Positions 35,141-44,159 are shown, counted from the first letter of the stretch. The stretch: 64,000 nucleotides of DNA from Mobilicoccus sp032056465 (GCF_032056465.1 NZ_DAMBCL010000002.1); one strand, 5' to 3'. The notes: generated by a model not told the origin, from the sequence alone. A program made the numbers and translations.

Positions 35141-35820
35141 GGAAGTCTCCAGTCGATCGGTTCGGCGCCCTGCTGCTCGAGCAGGGTGTTGGCGCGGGTG
35201 AACGGACGGGACCCGAAGAAACCCCTGTGCGCGGACAGGGGAGAGGGGTGGGCGCTCTCGACGCGGGGCATGCTCCCGAGCGCCGGCGCGAGGGTACGGG
35301 CGTCGCGACCCCACAGGATCGCGACCATCGGCTGTCCCGCCGCGTGCGCGCGGGCGAGTGCGTCGATGGCGCAGGAGGTGACGGTCTCCCATCCCTTGCC
35401 GCGGTGGCTCGCCGAGGCACCGGGCCGGACGGTGAGCACGCGGTTGAGGAGCATGACGCCACGGTCCGCCCACGGCGAGAGGTCGCCGGTGCTCGGGGTG
35501 GGGACGCCGAGGTCGGTGCTCATCTCGCGGTAGATGTTGACGAGCGATTTGGGGATCGGGGAGACCTCGGGCGCGACGGAGAAGGACAGCCCGACCGCGT
35601 GTCCCGGTGTGGGGTACGGGTCCTGGCCGACGATGAGGACCCGCACGGCCGCCAACGGGCGCTCGAAGGCCCGGAGCACGTGCGGGCCTGCCGGCAGATA
35701 GGGGCGTCCCGCGTCGAGCTCGGCCCGAAGGTAGTCGCCGATGCGGTGCACCTCGTCCTCGACCTCGGAGAGTGCCTCCGCCCAGGAGGGGTGTACGAGA
35801 TCGGCGAGCGGGGCGGGCAT
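35137..35820 (-). CDS. ung: Uracil-DNA glycosylase, family 1
   Basis: It removes uracil from DNA in base-excision repair. The 227-residue protein has the family-1 water-activating motif VGQDPYPTPGHAVGLSFS and the leucine-loop motif HPSPLSAHRGFFG. Length is normal. The start is ATG 35820. It is followed by the SGNH hydrolase through a 4-bp overlap. Confidence 0.96.
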   Translation of the reverse strand: MPAPLADLVHPSWAEALSEVEDEVHRIGDYLRAELDAGRPYLPAGPHVLRAFERPLAAVRVLIVGQDPYPTPGHAVGLSFSVAPEVSPIPKSLVNIYREMSTDLGVPTPSTGDLSPWADRGVMLLNRVLTVRPGASASHRGKGWETVTSCAIDALARAHAAGQPMVAILWGRDARTLAPALGSMPRVESAHPSPLSAHRGFFGSRPFTRANTLLEQQGAEPIDWRLP

Positions 35821-35871
35821 GGGGTCAACCTATCGTCGTCGTGGTGGCCCCTCGCGCCGACCCCGATCGGG

Positions 35872-36675
35872 TCAGCGGCGCCACACGTACGGGGTCGTCG
35901 TCGTGACCTTCGTGAGGCCGGACCTCGCGAGGATCGGCCGCGAGTCGGCGCTGCAGTCGCTGTGCAGCAGAGTGCGGCCGAGTGTGAGGGCATGTCGTGC
36001 GCGTGCTGCGGTGAGCGCGCGGTAGACGCCGCCGCGTCGCCGGTCGGCGCGGGTCGCCCCGCCCCACAGACCGGCGACGTCGGTGCCGCGGACGGGCTCG
36101 AGGCGTCCGCAGGAGACGATCTCGCCGTCGGCGTCCGCGATCCACAGGCTCATCCCCTCGGGGTCGCCGCACTCGTCCGCCAGGCGGCGCATGAGCGCGT
36201 CCGCCGTTCGCTCCGAACGAGGGTCGCCGAACGCCTCGTCGGCCATCGCCGACATCGCCCGCACGTCGGATTCCGCGGTGATCCGGCGGATCCGGACGCC
36301 CTCCGGGAGTGGGGTGTCGCCGGCGAGGTCGCTGGCCCGGCCGATCATCACGGACTCGACCTCGCCCGGCACGAGACCGAGATCGAGGAGGGCGTCGTCG
36401 AGGGCCGCTTGGACGGTGTCGTGGCCGCGGGTCTTCCACTCGACGTCGGTGACCGCGGGGTCGTCGAGCAGCGGGGCCAGGACGCGGCGCGCGACTCGGG
36501 CCACCTCGCCCGTCGACGCGCGCCACCCGGCCTCGTGGACGACGAACCCGCGGCCTTCCCGGTAACGGCCGACGAGCACCGGGCCGTCACGGTCGACCCG
36601 GTCGGCGGAGGCGAACTCGCTCTCCCCACGAAGCTGGGTGTCGTAGACGTGGAGGAGTGCGTGCGTACCGGTCAC
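35872..36675 (-). CDS. GNAT-family acetyltransferase
   Basis: A 267-residue protein. The N-terminal half (HALLHVYDTQLRGESEFASA) is a domain common to actinobacterial GNAT-like proteins. The C-terminal GNAT domain shows SLWIADADGEIVSCGRLEPV and the acetyl-CoA loop region GATRADRRRGGVYRALTAA. GTG 36675 was chosen because homology-like sequence starts there; the frame stays open to GTG 36732. Substrate unknown. Confidence 0.75.
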   Translation of the reverse strand: MTGTHALLHVYDTQLRGESEFASADRVDRDGPVLVGRYREGRGFVVHEAGWRASTGEVARVARRVLAPLLDDPAVTDVEWKTRGHDTVQAALDDALLDLGLVPGEVESVMIGRASDLAGDTPLPEGVRIRRITAESDVRAMSAMADEAFGDPRSERTADALMRRLADECGDPEGMSLWIADADGEIVSCGRLEPVRGTDVAGLWGGATRADRRRGGVYRALTAARARHALTLGRTLLHSDCSADSRPILARSGLTKVTTTTPYVWRR

Positions 36676-36923
36676 CCCGCCAGCATGGAGGTCGACCCCC
36701 ACGCCGGTCACCCCCTTTTTCAGCCGGGTCACACGAGTCCCGCCACCTCGGGGGCGAGGGGACCGCGAACGCGGCCGAGGACCACGCCGCCCGGGGCGGG
36801 TGCGGGTCTCCGGGCGTCGACCGGGCTCCGTGGGGTGAGGTGCACCCGTCGCCGTCGGACCGGGACGCCCGGCAGTGGGTGTGGTGACACCCCCGAGCCC
36901 ACCCCGGGGCGGGAGGGCTCGGG

Positions 36924-38834
36924 GTGAGGGAAGCGTCGTCGGTGCGACCCTCTACCGTCGTGAGCGTGACCTCCGGTAAGGGCAAGACCTCCCGACAGAC
37001 CCCCGCACCCGCGAGCGACGCCGTCGAGGGCCTGAGCCTGCGCGACGACGACGGTTACGCGCCCCTGCGCACGTACGCCGCGATCGGCGACGGACGCACG
37101 GTCGCGCTCGTCGCGCAGGACGGGGCGATCGACTGGCTGCCGCTCCCCGGCATCGACGGCGTTCCGGCGTTCTCGGCCCTCGTCGACTCTCGGCTCGGGG
37201 GCCGCCTCACACTGCAACCCGAGGGCGAGTTCACCTCGACGCGGGAGTACCTGCCGGGAACGAACGTACTGGCGACGACCTTCACGACGCCGGACGGGGT
37301 CGTGCGCGTGACCGACGCCCTCACCACGGGGCTCGCTGGTCGGCTGCCCTGGAGCCAGCTGGGCCGACGCATCGACGGCGTCCGCGGCGAGGTCGACATG
37401 GTCGCGGAGTTCGCGCCCGGCACGGCGTTCCGGTGCGCCTCCCCGTGGCTTCGCGAGACCCTGCATGGGTACGTCCTGCGCCTCGACGGGCTCACCCTCG
37501 CCGTACGCGCCGGGGAGGGCACCGACATCGACGTGCACGACAACCGCATCGGTGTCCGACTCAGAACCGCCAAGGGATCGCGACACATCCTCGGGCTCGT
37601 CGCCACCCAGGACGAACCGCTGTACCTCACACCGCCCGCCGACATCGACCGGGCGATCGATCACACCGTCGAGTCGTGGGAGCGGTGGAGTGGACACGTG
37701 TCGTGCTCGGGCCCGTGGGACGAGCAGGTGCGGCGGAGCATCGTCGCCTTGAAGATGCTCGTCCACGCGCCGACCGGAGCGCTCGTCGCGGCGGCGACGA
37801 CCTCGCTGCCGGAGTCCCCGACGACGGAAAAGAACTGGGACTACCGGTTCGCGTGGGTTCGTGACACGGCGTACGCGCTCAAGGCGATGTTCCGGTTCGG
37901 GTTGCGGGAGGAGACGCACGCGGCGATCAGCTGGATGCTCCGGCGCATCCGCGAGCAGGGGCCGGAACCGCAGATCTTCTACACCCTGGAGGGCGAGAAG
38001 CCACCGCCGACCGAGACGATCACCGACGCCCCCGGGTGGCGCGGCATCGGTCCGGTGAAGAACGGCAACGGCGCGGCCGACCAGCTCCAGCTCGGCATCT
38101 TCGGCGACCTGTTCACCATCGTCCGCCTCTACGTCGACAACGGGCACGTGCTCGACACCCCCACCGGCCGTGCACTCGCCGACATCGCCGACCAGGCCTG
38201 CGACTGGTGGCTCCGCCCCGACGCCGGCATGTGGGAGCTGGAACGGACCGAGCACTACACGACTTCCAGGCTCGGCGCGTGGGAGGCCCTCACGAGCGCG
38301 GCCAAGCTCGCCGAGGCCGGGCAGATCCCCGGCGACAGCGCCCGGTGGACGGCCGAGGCCGAGCGCATCCGCACGTGGGTCGAGGAGAACTGCTGGGACG
38401 AGGACCGCCGGACCTACACCTGGTACCCGGGCTCCCAGGGTCTCGATGCCTCGATCCTGCTGCACGCCGTGAGTGGCTTCGATCGCGGCGAGCGTATGAG
38501 CTCGACGATCGACGCCCTCCGCAGCGAGCTCGGCGCCGGGCCGCACCTGTACCGCTACTCGGGGATGCGGGAGGAGGAGGGCGCGTTCCTCGCATGCAGC
38601 TTCTGGATGGTCTCGGCGCTGCATCTCGTGGGCCGCACCGCCGAGGCGCGGGAGCTCATGGACGAGCTCGTCGCCACCGCACCCAACGACGTCGGCCTCA
38701 TGGCCGAGATGATCGACCCCGCCACCGGCGACTTCTGGGGCAACCTGCCCCAGGCCCTGTCACACCTCGCCCTCGTCAACGCGGCCATGACCCTCGAGTC
38801 CGACTCCGACGGGGCCGAGGGCGCGACGGACTGA
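36924..38834 (+). CDS. GH15 family glucoamylase/trehalase-like hydrolase
   Basis: A 636-residue cytoplasmic glycoside hydrolase with the GH15 (alpha/alpha)6 barrel. The N-terminal part (GYAPLRTYAAIGDGRTVALV, QDGAIDWLPLPGIDG) is the usual beta-domain. The catalytic domain shows NWDYRFAWVRDTAYALKAMF, the acid region LQLGIFGDL, and NLPQALSHLALVNAAM with the late general base. Members act on alpha,alpha-trehalose or short maltooligosaccharides. GTG 36924 has GGGAGG 7 nt upstream; later GTGs at 36960 and 36966 are possible. It probably belongs to storage-sugar turnover. Confidence 0.9.
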   Translation: MREASSVRPSTVVSVTSGKGKTSRQTPAPASDAVEGLSLRDDDGYAPLRTYAAIGDGRTVALVAQDGAIDWLPLPGIDGVPAFSALVDSRLGGRLTLQPEGEFTSTREYLPGTNVLATTFTTPDGVVRVTDALTTGLAGRLPWSQLGRRIDGVRGEVDMVAEFAPGTAFRCASPWLRETLHGYVLRLDGLTLAVRAGEGTDIDVHDNRIGVRLRTAKGSRHILGLVATQDEPLYLTPPADIDRAIDHTVESWERWSGHVSCSGPWDEQVRRSIVALKMLVHAPTGALVAAATTSLPESPTTEKNWDYRFAWVRDTAYALKAMFRFGLREETHAAISWMLRRIREQGPEPQIFYTLEGEKPPPTETITDAPGWRGIGPVKNGNGAADQLQLGIFGDLFTIVRLYVDNGHVLDTPTGRALADIADQACDWWLRPDAGMWELERTEHYTTSRLGAWEALTSAAKLAEAGQIPGDSARWTAEAERIRTWVEENCWDEDRRTYTWYPGSQGLDASILLHAVSGFDRGERMSSTIDALRSELGAGPHLYRYSGMREEEGAFLACSFWMVSALHLVGRTAEARELMDELVATAPNDVGLMAEMIDPATGDFWGNLPQALSHLALVNAAMTLESDSDGAEGATD

Positions 38835-38922
38835 CCGCCGCTCCCCGGCCCGTGACGCGGTTCACGGACCGGGCAGTCGTCGACCTCACGCGCACGGACC
38901 ACCCGTCGCCGAGGATGGGGCC

Positions 38923-39912
38923 ATGGGGCACGACATGCCGACGGCCTCGTCGGAACCTCGCGCTGAGCGGGGCCCGGTCGTCATCGCCGGCGGCTCCGGC
39001 GCGCTCGGGACGGCGCTCGCCGACGATCTCACCGCCCGCGGCGTGGAGGTCGTCGTCCTCACGCGACGCCCCGCCGCAGGCATGCGACACCGACAGGTCG
39101 CGTGGGACGGGCGCACCCTCGGCCCGTGGGTCGCCGAACTCGACGGATGTGCCGGCGTCGTCAACCTCGCCGGTCGGCTCGTCGACGCCCGTCCCACGGC
39201 GGCCAACATCGCCGATCTGCGCGCCTCCCGGGTCGACTCCACACGCGCCCTCGTCCTCGCCTCGCAGCAACTGGCGAGGCCGGTGCCCCGGTGGCTGCAG
39301 GCGTCGACCACCGCGATCTGGTCCGATGCCGGGGAGGCGCGTCTGGACGAGACGTCACCGCTGCCCGACCCGGGTCTGCCCCAGATGACCGGCGTCGCGC
39401 GCCCGTGGGAGGAGGCGGTGGAGGGGGCCAATGCGGATCATGTCGTCGTGGTCCGGACCTCGATCGTCCTCGCCCGCGACACCCCGGCCCTCGACCGGTT
39501 GCTCCTGCTCGCCCGCCTCGGACTCGGTGGGCAGGTCGGTGAGGGACGCCAGTGGTTCAGCTGGATCCACGTGCAGGACTGGCTGACGATCGCGCGCGCC
39601 GCCCTCGGCCTGGAGCCCGAGCTCGACCTTGGCCCGGGTGTCGTCGTCGCGGCGGCGCCCAACCCCGTCCGCAACGCGGAGCTCATGGCGATCCTGCGAC
39701 GAGCCTCCCGGCGGCGGTTCGGCCTCCCCACACCGGCGCCGCTGCTGCGCCTCGGCGCGCTCGCGCTGCGTACGGACCCGGCCCTCGCCCTCACCGGCCG
39801 CCACACCACCTCACGGGTCCTCGCCGAGGCGGGGATGACGTGGCGGTTCCCCACCCTCACCGACGCCGTGGCCGACCTCGTCGGCCCGCGGCCCGCGCCG
39901 CCGGGCCACTGA
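38923..39912 (+). CDS. TIGR01777-type NAD(P)-dependent epimerase
   Basis: A 329-residue Rossmann protein of the YfcH/SulA-like epimerase family. It has the nucleotide loop VVIAGGSGALGTALADDL, VVNLAGRLVDARPTAANI, the segment RWLQASTTAIWSDAGEARLD, and the C-terminal DUF1731-like part with RFGLPTPAPLLRLGALAL. The usual family motif around RTG(I/V)VL appears as RTSIVLARD. Enzymatic substrate is unknown. ATG 38923 is the first of two close ATGs, and the gene stands alone. Confidence 0.85.
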   Translation: MGHDMPTASSEPRAERGPVVIAGGSGALGTALADDLTARGVEVVVLTRRPAAGMRHRQVAWDGRTLGPWVAELDGCAGVVNLAGRLVDARPTAANIADLRASRVDSTRALVLASQQLARPVPRWLQASTTAIWSDAGEARLDETSPLPDPGLPQMTGVARPWEEAVEGANADHVVVVRTSIVLARDTPALDRLLLLARLGLGGQVGEGRQWFSWIHVQDWLTIARAALGLEPELDLGPGVVVAAAPNPVRNAELMAILRRASRRRFGLPTPAPLLRLGALALRTDPALALTGRHTTSRVLAEAGMTWRFPTLTDAVADLVGPRPAPPGH

Positions 39913-40141
39913 GCGGCCCTCTCTCGTCCCGTGCATCAGGCGCTCTCCGGCCTCGTCGTCGGCACGCAGCGGGACGGTGCTCGGGCCCGGTGGCGCGGCG
40001 GGACCGCGCGGCGCCCGGGCCTGAGCGCGGGTCAGGCGCGTGTGGGCCGGGTCGGCACGGCGGATGCGGCGGCTGAGGGTTCCCGCCTCGTGTCGGCGGA
40101 CCGCGCTCTCAGGCACCGGGAGGTGACGGGGGAACCGGTGT

Positions 40142-40612
40142 TCAGGCCAGGTTGCGGGTCATCTCGAGCAGGTAGCGGCCGTCGGGGAGTTCGTGGCGCG
40201 CGGTGGGGACGAAGTTGAGGCGCGCGTAGAAGCGTCGCGCGCGGACGTTGTCCTCCATGACGTGGAGGTGGAGTCCCGACCCGCCGGAGGACCATGTCCA
40301 CACGACCGCCGCGTCGACGAGTTCCGTGGAGACCGACGTGCCGCGGGCGCGCGGCGCGACCCACATCGAGAGCATCTCGGGGACGCCCTCCTTGGCCTCG
40401 GGGTTGATCCGGACCATGCCGACCGGGTCCTCGTCGAGGAAGGCGAACCACGAGGTCGCGGTACACCAGTCGCGCCACAGCTGTTCGGGGTACTCCGCGC
40501 TCTGCGCGTACGACCCGCAGTAGGCGTGCGGCGAGTCCTGCAGGGCGGCCAGGCGCACGGCCCGGTAGGTCCGCCACTCGTGCGGCTCCAGCGACCTGAC
40601 GACGACACCCAT
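40142..40612 (-). CDS. GNAT-family acetyltransferase
   Basis: A 156-residue single-domain N-acetyltransferase. It has SLEPHEWRTYRAVRLAALQD, SWFAFLDEDPVGMVRIN as beta-4, the acetyl-CoA-binding SMWVAPRARGTSVSTELV and VMEDNVRARRFYARLNF as the late motif. The start is ATG 40612. Substrate unknown. Confidence 0.88.
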   Translation of the reverse strand: MGVVVRSLEPHEWRTYRAVRLAALQDSPHAYCGSYAQSAEYPEQLWRDWCTATSWFAFLDEDPVGMVRINPEAKEGVPEMLSMWVAPRARGTSVSTELVDAAVVWTWSSGGSGLHLHVMEDNVRARRFYARLNFVPTARHELPDGRYLLEMTRNLA

Positions 40613-40754
40613 ACCGCGACGGTACCGACCGACGAGCGACCTCGCGTGTCGACGAGGCGGGATCGACGCCGGGTCGACCGGCGCCGGCGGTCGTGCCCTC
40701 GTGAGGACACGGGCGAGGGCGAGTAGCGACAGGGAACGAGGATGGAGGCGGGAA

Positions 40755-40816
40755 CGCAGGTGAGGATGCGGCGAGGAGGTCGTGATGGCGACCTTCCGGC
40801 GGCATCCTCACCTGCG
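40755..40816 (+). repeat. Palindromic repeat element, copy B (best conserved)
   Basis: Perfect 15-bp arms CGCAGGTGAGGATGC (40755-40769) and GCATCCTCACCTGCG (40802-40816) flank a 32-bp core that includes GGAGGTCGTGATGGCG. It lies in the 355-bp gap between the divergent GNAT and sirtuin genes, in which I see no other gene. Copies A and C share the core. Confidence 0.85.
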
Positions 40817-40967
40817 ATGCTCACCTCGGGCGGAGAGTTGTGCCCGGAGTCGCGAGGCGGTCTGCGCGGGCCCGGAGGGTCGGACGGTGGGCGCGTGGCG
40901 AGGGTCCCGACTGCCGCGAACGGGGCCCGGTGCGAGTGGGCGGTGATCGTGGGCGGATCATGTCGCC

Positions 40968-41711
40968 GTGATCTCACGCGAGAACGTCAATGCGCTCGAC
41001 CGACTCCTGCGAGAGTCCGGCAGCACCGTGTTCTTCGGCGGCGCCGGAACCTCCACACGCTCGGGCATCCCCGACTTCCGCTCCCTCGACGGCGGGTTCG
41101 AGGTCCTCGGCCGTCCGGCGGTCGCCGACTTCTCCTCCCTTCTCAGCCTCACGTGCCTGCGTGAGGATCCCGAGGCGTTCTGGGACTTCTTCCGCACCTA
41201 CCTCGCCTACCCCGACGCCCGGCCCAACCGCACCCACCGGGCGCTCGCCGAACTCGAACGGCAGGGCCTTCTCTCCTGCGTCGTCACCCTCAACATGGAC
41301 GGGCTGCACCAGGCCGCGGGGTCGACGAACGTCGTGGAGGTGCACGGCTCGGTGCATCGGCACCACTGTGTGCGCTGCGGGCGCACGTACGGCCTCGACC
41401 TCGTGTTCGCCGAGGCCGTACCCCACTGCCCGGTGTGTGGCGGAGCCGTCCGCCCCGACGGTGCGTTGTTCGAGGAGCCTCTCGACGAGGCGGACGTCGT
41501 CGCCGCGGTCGGCGCCATCTCGACCGCGGACGTGCTCGTGGTCGGCGGCACGACCCTCGGGGTGTACCCGGCCTCCGGCATGGTGTCGGCCTTCCGCGGC
41601 AGCGATCTCGTCATCGTCAATCTCGAGCCGACGGCGATGGACTCCCGTGCCAGCCTCGTCGTCCGCGGTGAACTGGGCGCGGTGCTGGGCGAGGTCGCCG
41701 GGGTGGAGTGA
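40968..41711 (+). CDS. Sir2-family NAD-dependent deacylase with variant active site
   Basis: Sirtuins remove acyl groups from lysine using NAD. The 247-residue protein shows the NAD loop GGAGTSTRSGIPDFRS, the catalytic His in VVEVHGSVH, and a zinc ribbon (CVRCG and CPVCGG). The hallmark TQNIDGLH is replaced by TLNMDGLHQ, so the conserved Gln is lost. The later segment PDGALFEEPLDEADV departs from the usual FGEPL. GTG 40968 has no strong ribosome site. Activity may be altered, for example towards another acyl group. Confidence 0.85.
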   Translation: MISRENVNALDRLLRESGSTVFFGGAGTSTRSGIPDFRSLDGGFEVLGRPAVADFSSLLSLTCLREDPEAFWDFFRTYLAYPDARPNRTHRALAELERQGLLSCVVTLNMDGLHQAAGSTNVVEVHGSVHRHHCVRCGRTYGLDLVFAEAVPHCPVCGGAVRPDGALFEEPLDEADVVAAVGAISTADVLVVGGTTLGVYPASGMVSAFRGSDLVIVNLEPTAMDSRASLVVRGELGAVLGEVAGVE

Positions 41712-41760
41712 GGCGAGGGACCGCCGTGCAGAGGGCCGCGGGCGCGGGCACGATGACGGC

Positions 41761-42357
41761 ATGTGGTTCGACTCCCTCTCCGACCTCGTCCGTGTCGTCG
41801 CCGTCGGCGGGTGCGCCTACGTCGTGCTCGTCGCCGGGGCGCGGGTCGCGGGCAAGCGCACCCTCGCCAAGCTCAATGCGTTCGACTTCGTCGTCACCGT
41901 CGCGTTGGGCTCGGTGCTGGCGACGGTGCTGTTGAGTTCCGACGTCTCGTTCGTCGAGGGAGTCACGGCGATGGCGTTGCTGTTCGTCGTGCAGTGGCTC
42001 GTGTCCCAGGTGTCGGTCCGGCTGCCGACGGTGCGGCCGTTCCTCGTCTCCCGCCCGACCGCCCTTGCCCTCGACGGCGTACTGCTCCGTGACGTCATGG
42101 TCGCCGAGCGCATCACCGAGGAGGAGATCGACCAGGCCCTCCGACGCACCGGCCGGGGGAGCCTCGAGGGAGTCGTCGCGGTCGTCCTCGAGAGCGACGG
42201 ACAGCTTTCCGTCATCGGCGAGGGCGACCTCGGCTCGGGCTCCGCGCTCACCTCCGTCGACGGGTGGCCGACCTCGCGCAGCGGTTCGGGGTCCGGGGGA
42301 GCCTGCGGTCGTGAGGCCGCGGAGGCAGGACGACGACGCAGGCAGGGACGCAGGTGA
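41761..42357 (+). CDS. DUF421 (YetF-like) membrane protein
   Basis: A 198-residue protein with three N-terminal helices (RVVAVGGCAYVVLVAGARVAG, AFDFVVTVALGSVLATVLL and a following segment), then the DUF421 cytoplasmic part with FLVSRPTALALDGVLLRD and ITEEEIDQALRRTGRGSLEG. YetF proteins have no firm biochemical role. The C-terminal 30 residues are Ser/Gly/Arg-rich; its TGA stop (42355-42357) lies inside palindromic repeat C, so insertion of the repeat probably redefined the end of this protein. Confidence 0.85.
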   Translation: MWFDSLSDLVRVVAVGGCAYVVLVAGARVAGKRTLAKLNAFDFVVTVALGSVLATVLLSSDVSFVEGVTAMALLFVVQWLVSQVSVRLPTVRPFLVSRPTALALDGVLLRDVMVAERITEEEIDQALRRTGRGSLEGVVAVVLESDGQLSVIGEGDLGSGSALTSVDGWPTSRSGSGSGGACGREAAEAGRRRRQGRR

Positions 42358-42410
42358 GGATGCGGAGAGGAGGTCGTGATGGCGGCCTTCTGGCCACATC
42401 CTCACCTGCG
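42349..42410 (+). repeat. Palindromic repeat element, copy C
   Basis: Arms CGCAGGTGAGGATG (42349-42362) and CATCCTCACCTGCG (42397-42410) with a core nearly identical to copy B (GGAGGTCGTGATGGCGGCCTTC). The left arm supplies the last codons and stop of the DUF421 gene. Confidence 0.85.
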
Positions 42411-42583
42411 ACGTCGCGGCGGCGCCGTGGAGTCGCGCAGTGGTGCGGCCCGTCGCTGTCGACCACGACGACCGGTGGGCTCGGATGCGCCCTGGGACCC
42501 GCAGAGAGGAACACCGCTCACCGACGCGACGGGGTGCGTGACACCGTGACGCCCACATCGTCCGTCCGTCGAAGGAGTCGGCC

Positions 42584-43426
42584 ATGACACCGAAGCCCAA
42601 CCCCGAGGTCGGGGCGTTCATCGCGACCGGGGCGGTCGAGACCAATCACCATGACCTCGGCACCGGCGACGATGGCGTGCCCCTTCTCTTGCTTCACGGC
42701 TCCGGGCCCGGTGTGAGCGCGTGGGCGAACTGGCGGCTCGTGATCGAGCGACTCGCGCCGCAGCGACGGATCCTCGCGCCCGACCTCGCCGGGTTCGGGT
42801 TCACACGGGTGCCGGAGGTGTTCACGTACTCGCGACAGGCCTGGCTCGAGCAGATCGTCGCCTATCTCGACGCCCTCGACGTCCCCCAAGTCGACGTCGT
42901 GGGCAACAGCTTCGGCGGGTCGATGGCGCTCGCTCTCGCCATCTCGCATCCGCAGCGGGTGCGGCGGCTCGTGCTCATGGGCAGCGTCGGGGTGCCGTTC
43001 GACCTCACCGACGGACTCGACGCCGTCTGGGGATACGAGCCGTCGGAGCAGGCGATGGGCACCCTCATGCGCGAGACGTTCGCGTACGACGCCTCGCTCG
43101 TCACCGATGAGCTCGTACGGATGCGGTACGAGGCGAGCATCCGCCCCGGCGCGCAGGAGGCGTTCTCGGCGATGTTCCCGGCGCCGCGGCAGCGATGGGT
43201 GGACGCGATGGCGCACCCGGAGGCGGACATCCGCGCGATCGGGCACCGCACCCTGCTCGTGCACGGCCGCGACGACCGCGTCATCCCCCTCAGCACGTCG
43301 CTGACGCTCCTGAACTGGATCGACGAGGCCCGCCTGCACGTGTTCGGCCGTTGCGGGCACTGGACCCAGATCGAGTACACCGCCCCGTTCTGCGCCCTGA
43401 TCGAGGGGTTTCTCGATGAGAGCTGA
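42584..43426 (+). CDS. Alpha/beta hydrolase, meta-cleavage-product type
   Basis: A 280-residue alpha/beta hydrolase resembling BphD/MhpC/HsaD C-C hydrolases. It has the oxyanion region LLLLHGSGPGVSAWANW, the nucleophile elbow VVGNSFGGSMAL, the catalytic Asp in VHGRDDRVIP and the catalytic His in FGRCGHWTQIE. Such enzymes open 2-hydroxy-6-oxo-dienoates from aromatic ring cleavage. No ring-cleavage dioxygenase or hydratase lies nearby, so the substrate is uncertain. The ATG follows GAAGGAG. Confidence 0.85.
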   Translation: MTPKPNPEVGAFIATGAVETNHHDLGTGDDGVPLLLLHGSGPGVSAWANWRLVIERLAPQRRILAPDLAGFGFTRVPEVFTYSRQAWLEQIVAYLDALDVPQVDVVGNSFGGSMALALAISHPQRVRRLVLMGSVGVPFDLTDGLDAVWGYEPSEQAMGTLMRETFAYDASLVTDELVRMRYEASIRPGAQEAFSAMFPAPRQRWVDAMAHPEADIRAIGHRTLLVHGRDDRVIPLSTSLTLLNWIDEARLHVFGRCGHWTQIEYTAPFCALIEGFLDES

Positions 43427-43582
43427 CGGCTGCGCGCCGCCGCATGACGAACGGCGCCCCGGACGGCGACGCACGCGGCCCCCGGTGAATGACATCGGTG
43501 TCGTTTGCTGGCACGATGGCGGAGGTGCCCCGCGAGGGGCCGGACCACGGGGGCGGGGGTCCTCGGACCCGAAGGAGGAGAC

Positions 43583-43891
43583 ATGGCGCAGAGCGCGAAC
43601 GCAGCGGATCGGCTGCCTGCCGGCGAGGAACGCGCCGCCGGAGAACTCGACGAACTCGAGACGGCCATCCTCGCCTTCGAACGGCAGTGGTGGAAGTACC
43701 CCGGCGCCAAGGAACAGAGCATCAAGGAACTGTTCGACATGACGTCGACGCGCTACTACCAGGTGCTCAACGCCCTCATCGACGACCCCGCCGCCCTCGC
43801 CCACGACCCCATGCTCGTCAAGCGCCTCCGCCGCATGCGCAGTTCGCGACAGAAGGCCCGCTCCGCCCGGCGCCTGGGCATGGACGCCTGA
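43583..43891 (+). CDS. DUF3263 protein
   Basis: A 102-residue basic protein with the DUF3263 signature: ELETAILAFERQWWKYPGAK, IKELFDMTSTRYYQVLNALI, and an Arg-rich tail (RLRRMRSSRQKARSARRLG). The helix-turn-helix-like middle suggests DNA binding, and the family is confined to actinobacteria. ATG 43583 follows GAAGGAGGAG. Function unknown. Confidence 0.88.
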   Translation: MAQSANAADRLPAGEERAAGELDELETAILAFERQWWKYPGAKEQSIKELFDMTSTRYYQVLNALIDDPAALAHDPMLVKRLRRMRSSRQKARSARRLGMDA

Positions 43892-44097
43892 CCTCACGGC
43901 CGACGCCTCGGCAGACCGATCTCCCGCGTTCCGGCGTCACCTCCGCCCGCCGTCGTCGCCCGGTGCGATGACGGCGCATCGGCGTCGGTGCGGCCTGACG
44001 AACCGCCGCGACGTGCCCGGCCGCGACCACTCGGCGCGAGGGCCGTCATCGCCACGGATCCGCTCGTTCGCCCGGTGTCCCCAAGCGTCCCCGACCG

Positions 44098-44124
44098 TTT
44101 GCACTCACCCCACCCGAGTGCTAA
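44098..44124. promoter_or_regulatory. CIRCE element 1 (HrcA operator)
   Basis: TTTGCACTC-N9-GAGTGCTAA: one mismatch in the left arm from the CIRCE consensus. TTGCAC at 44099-44104 may also act as -35 with TAATCA (44122-44127) as -10. Confidence 0.85.
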
Positions 44125-44132
44125 TCATGGAG

Positions 44133-44159
44133 TTAGCACTCCTGCCCCGTGAGTGACAG
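44133..44159. promoter_or_regulatory. CIRCE element 2 (degenerate right arm)
   Basis: TTAGCACTC-N9-GAGTGACAG: a perfect left arm and 6 of 9 in the right arm. With element 1 it makes a tandem HrcA site upstream of groEL. The rest of the 437-bp gap 43892-44328 shows no gene; the leader from here to ATG 44329 is about 170 nt. Confidence 0.75.

Noticed and set aside
36729..38624. Minus-strand frame opposite the GH15 gene
   Set aside because: Antisense of a clear GH15 enzyme.
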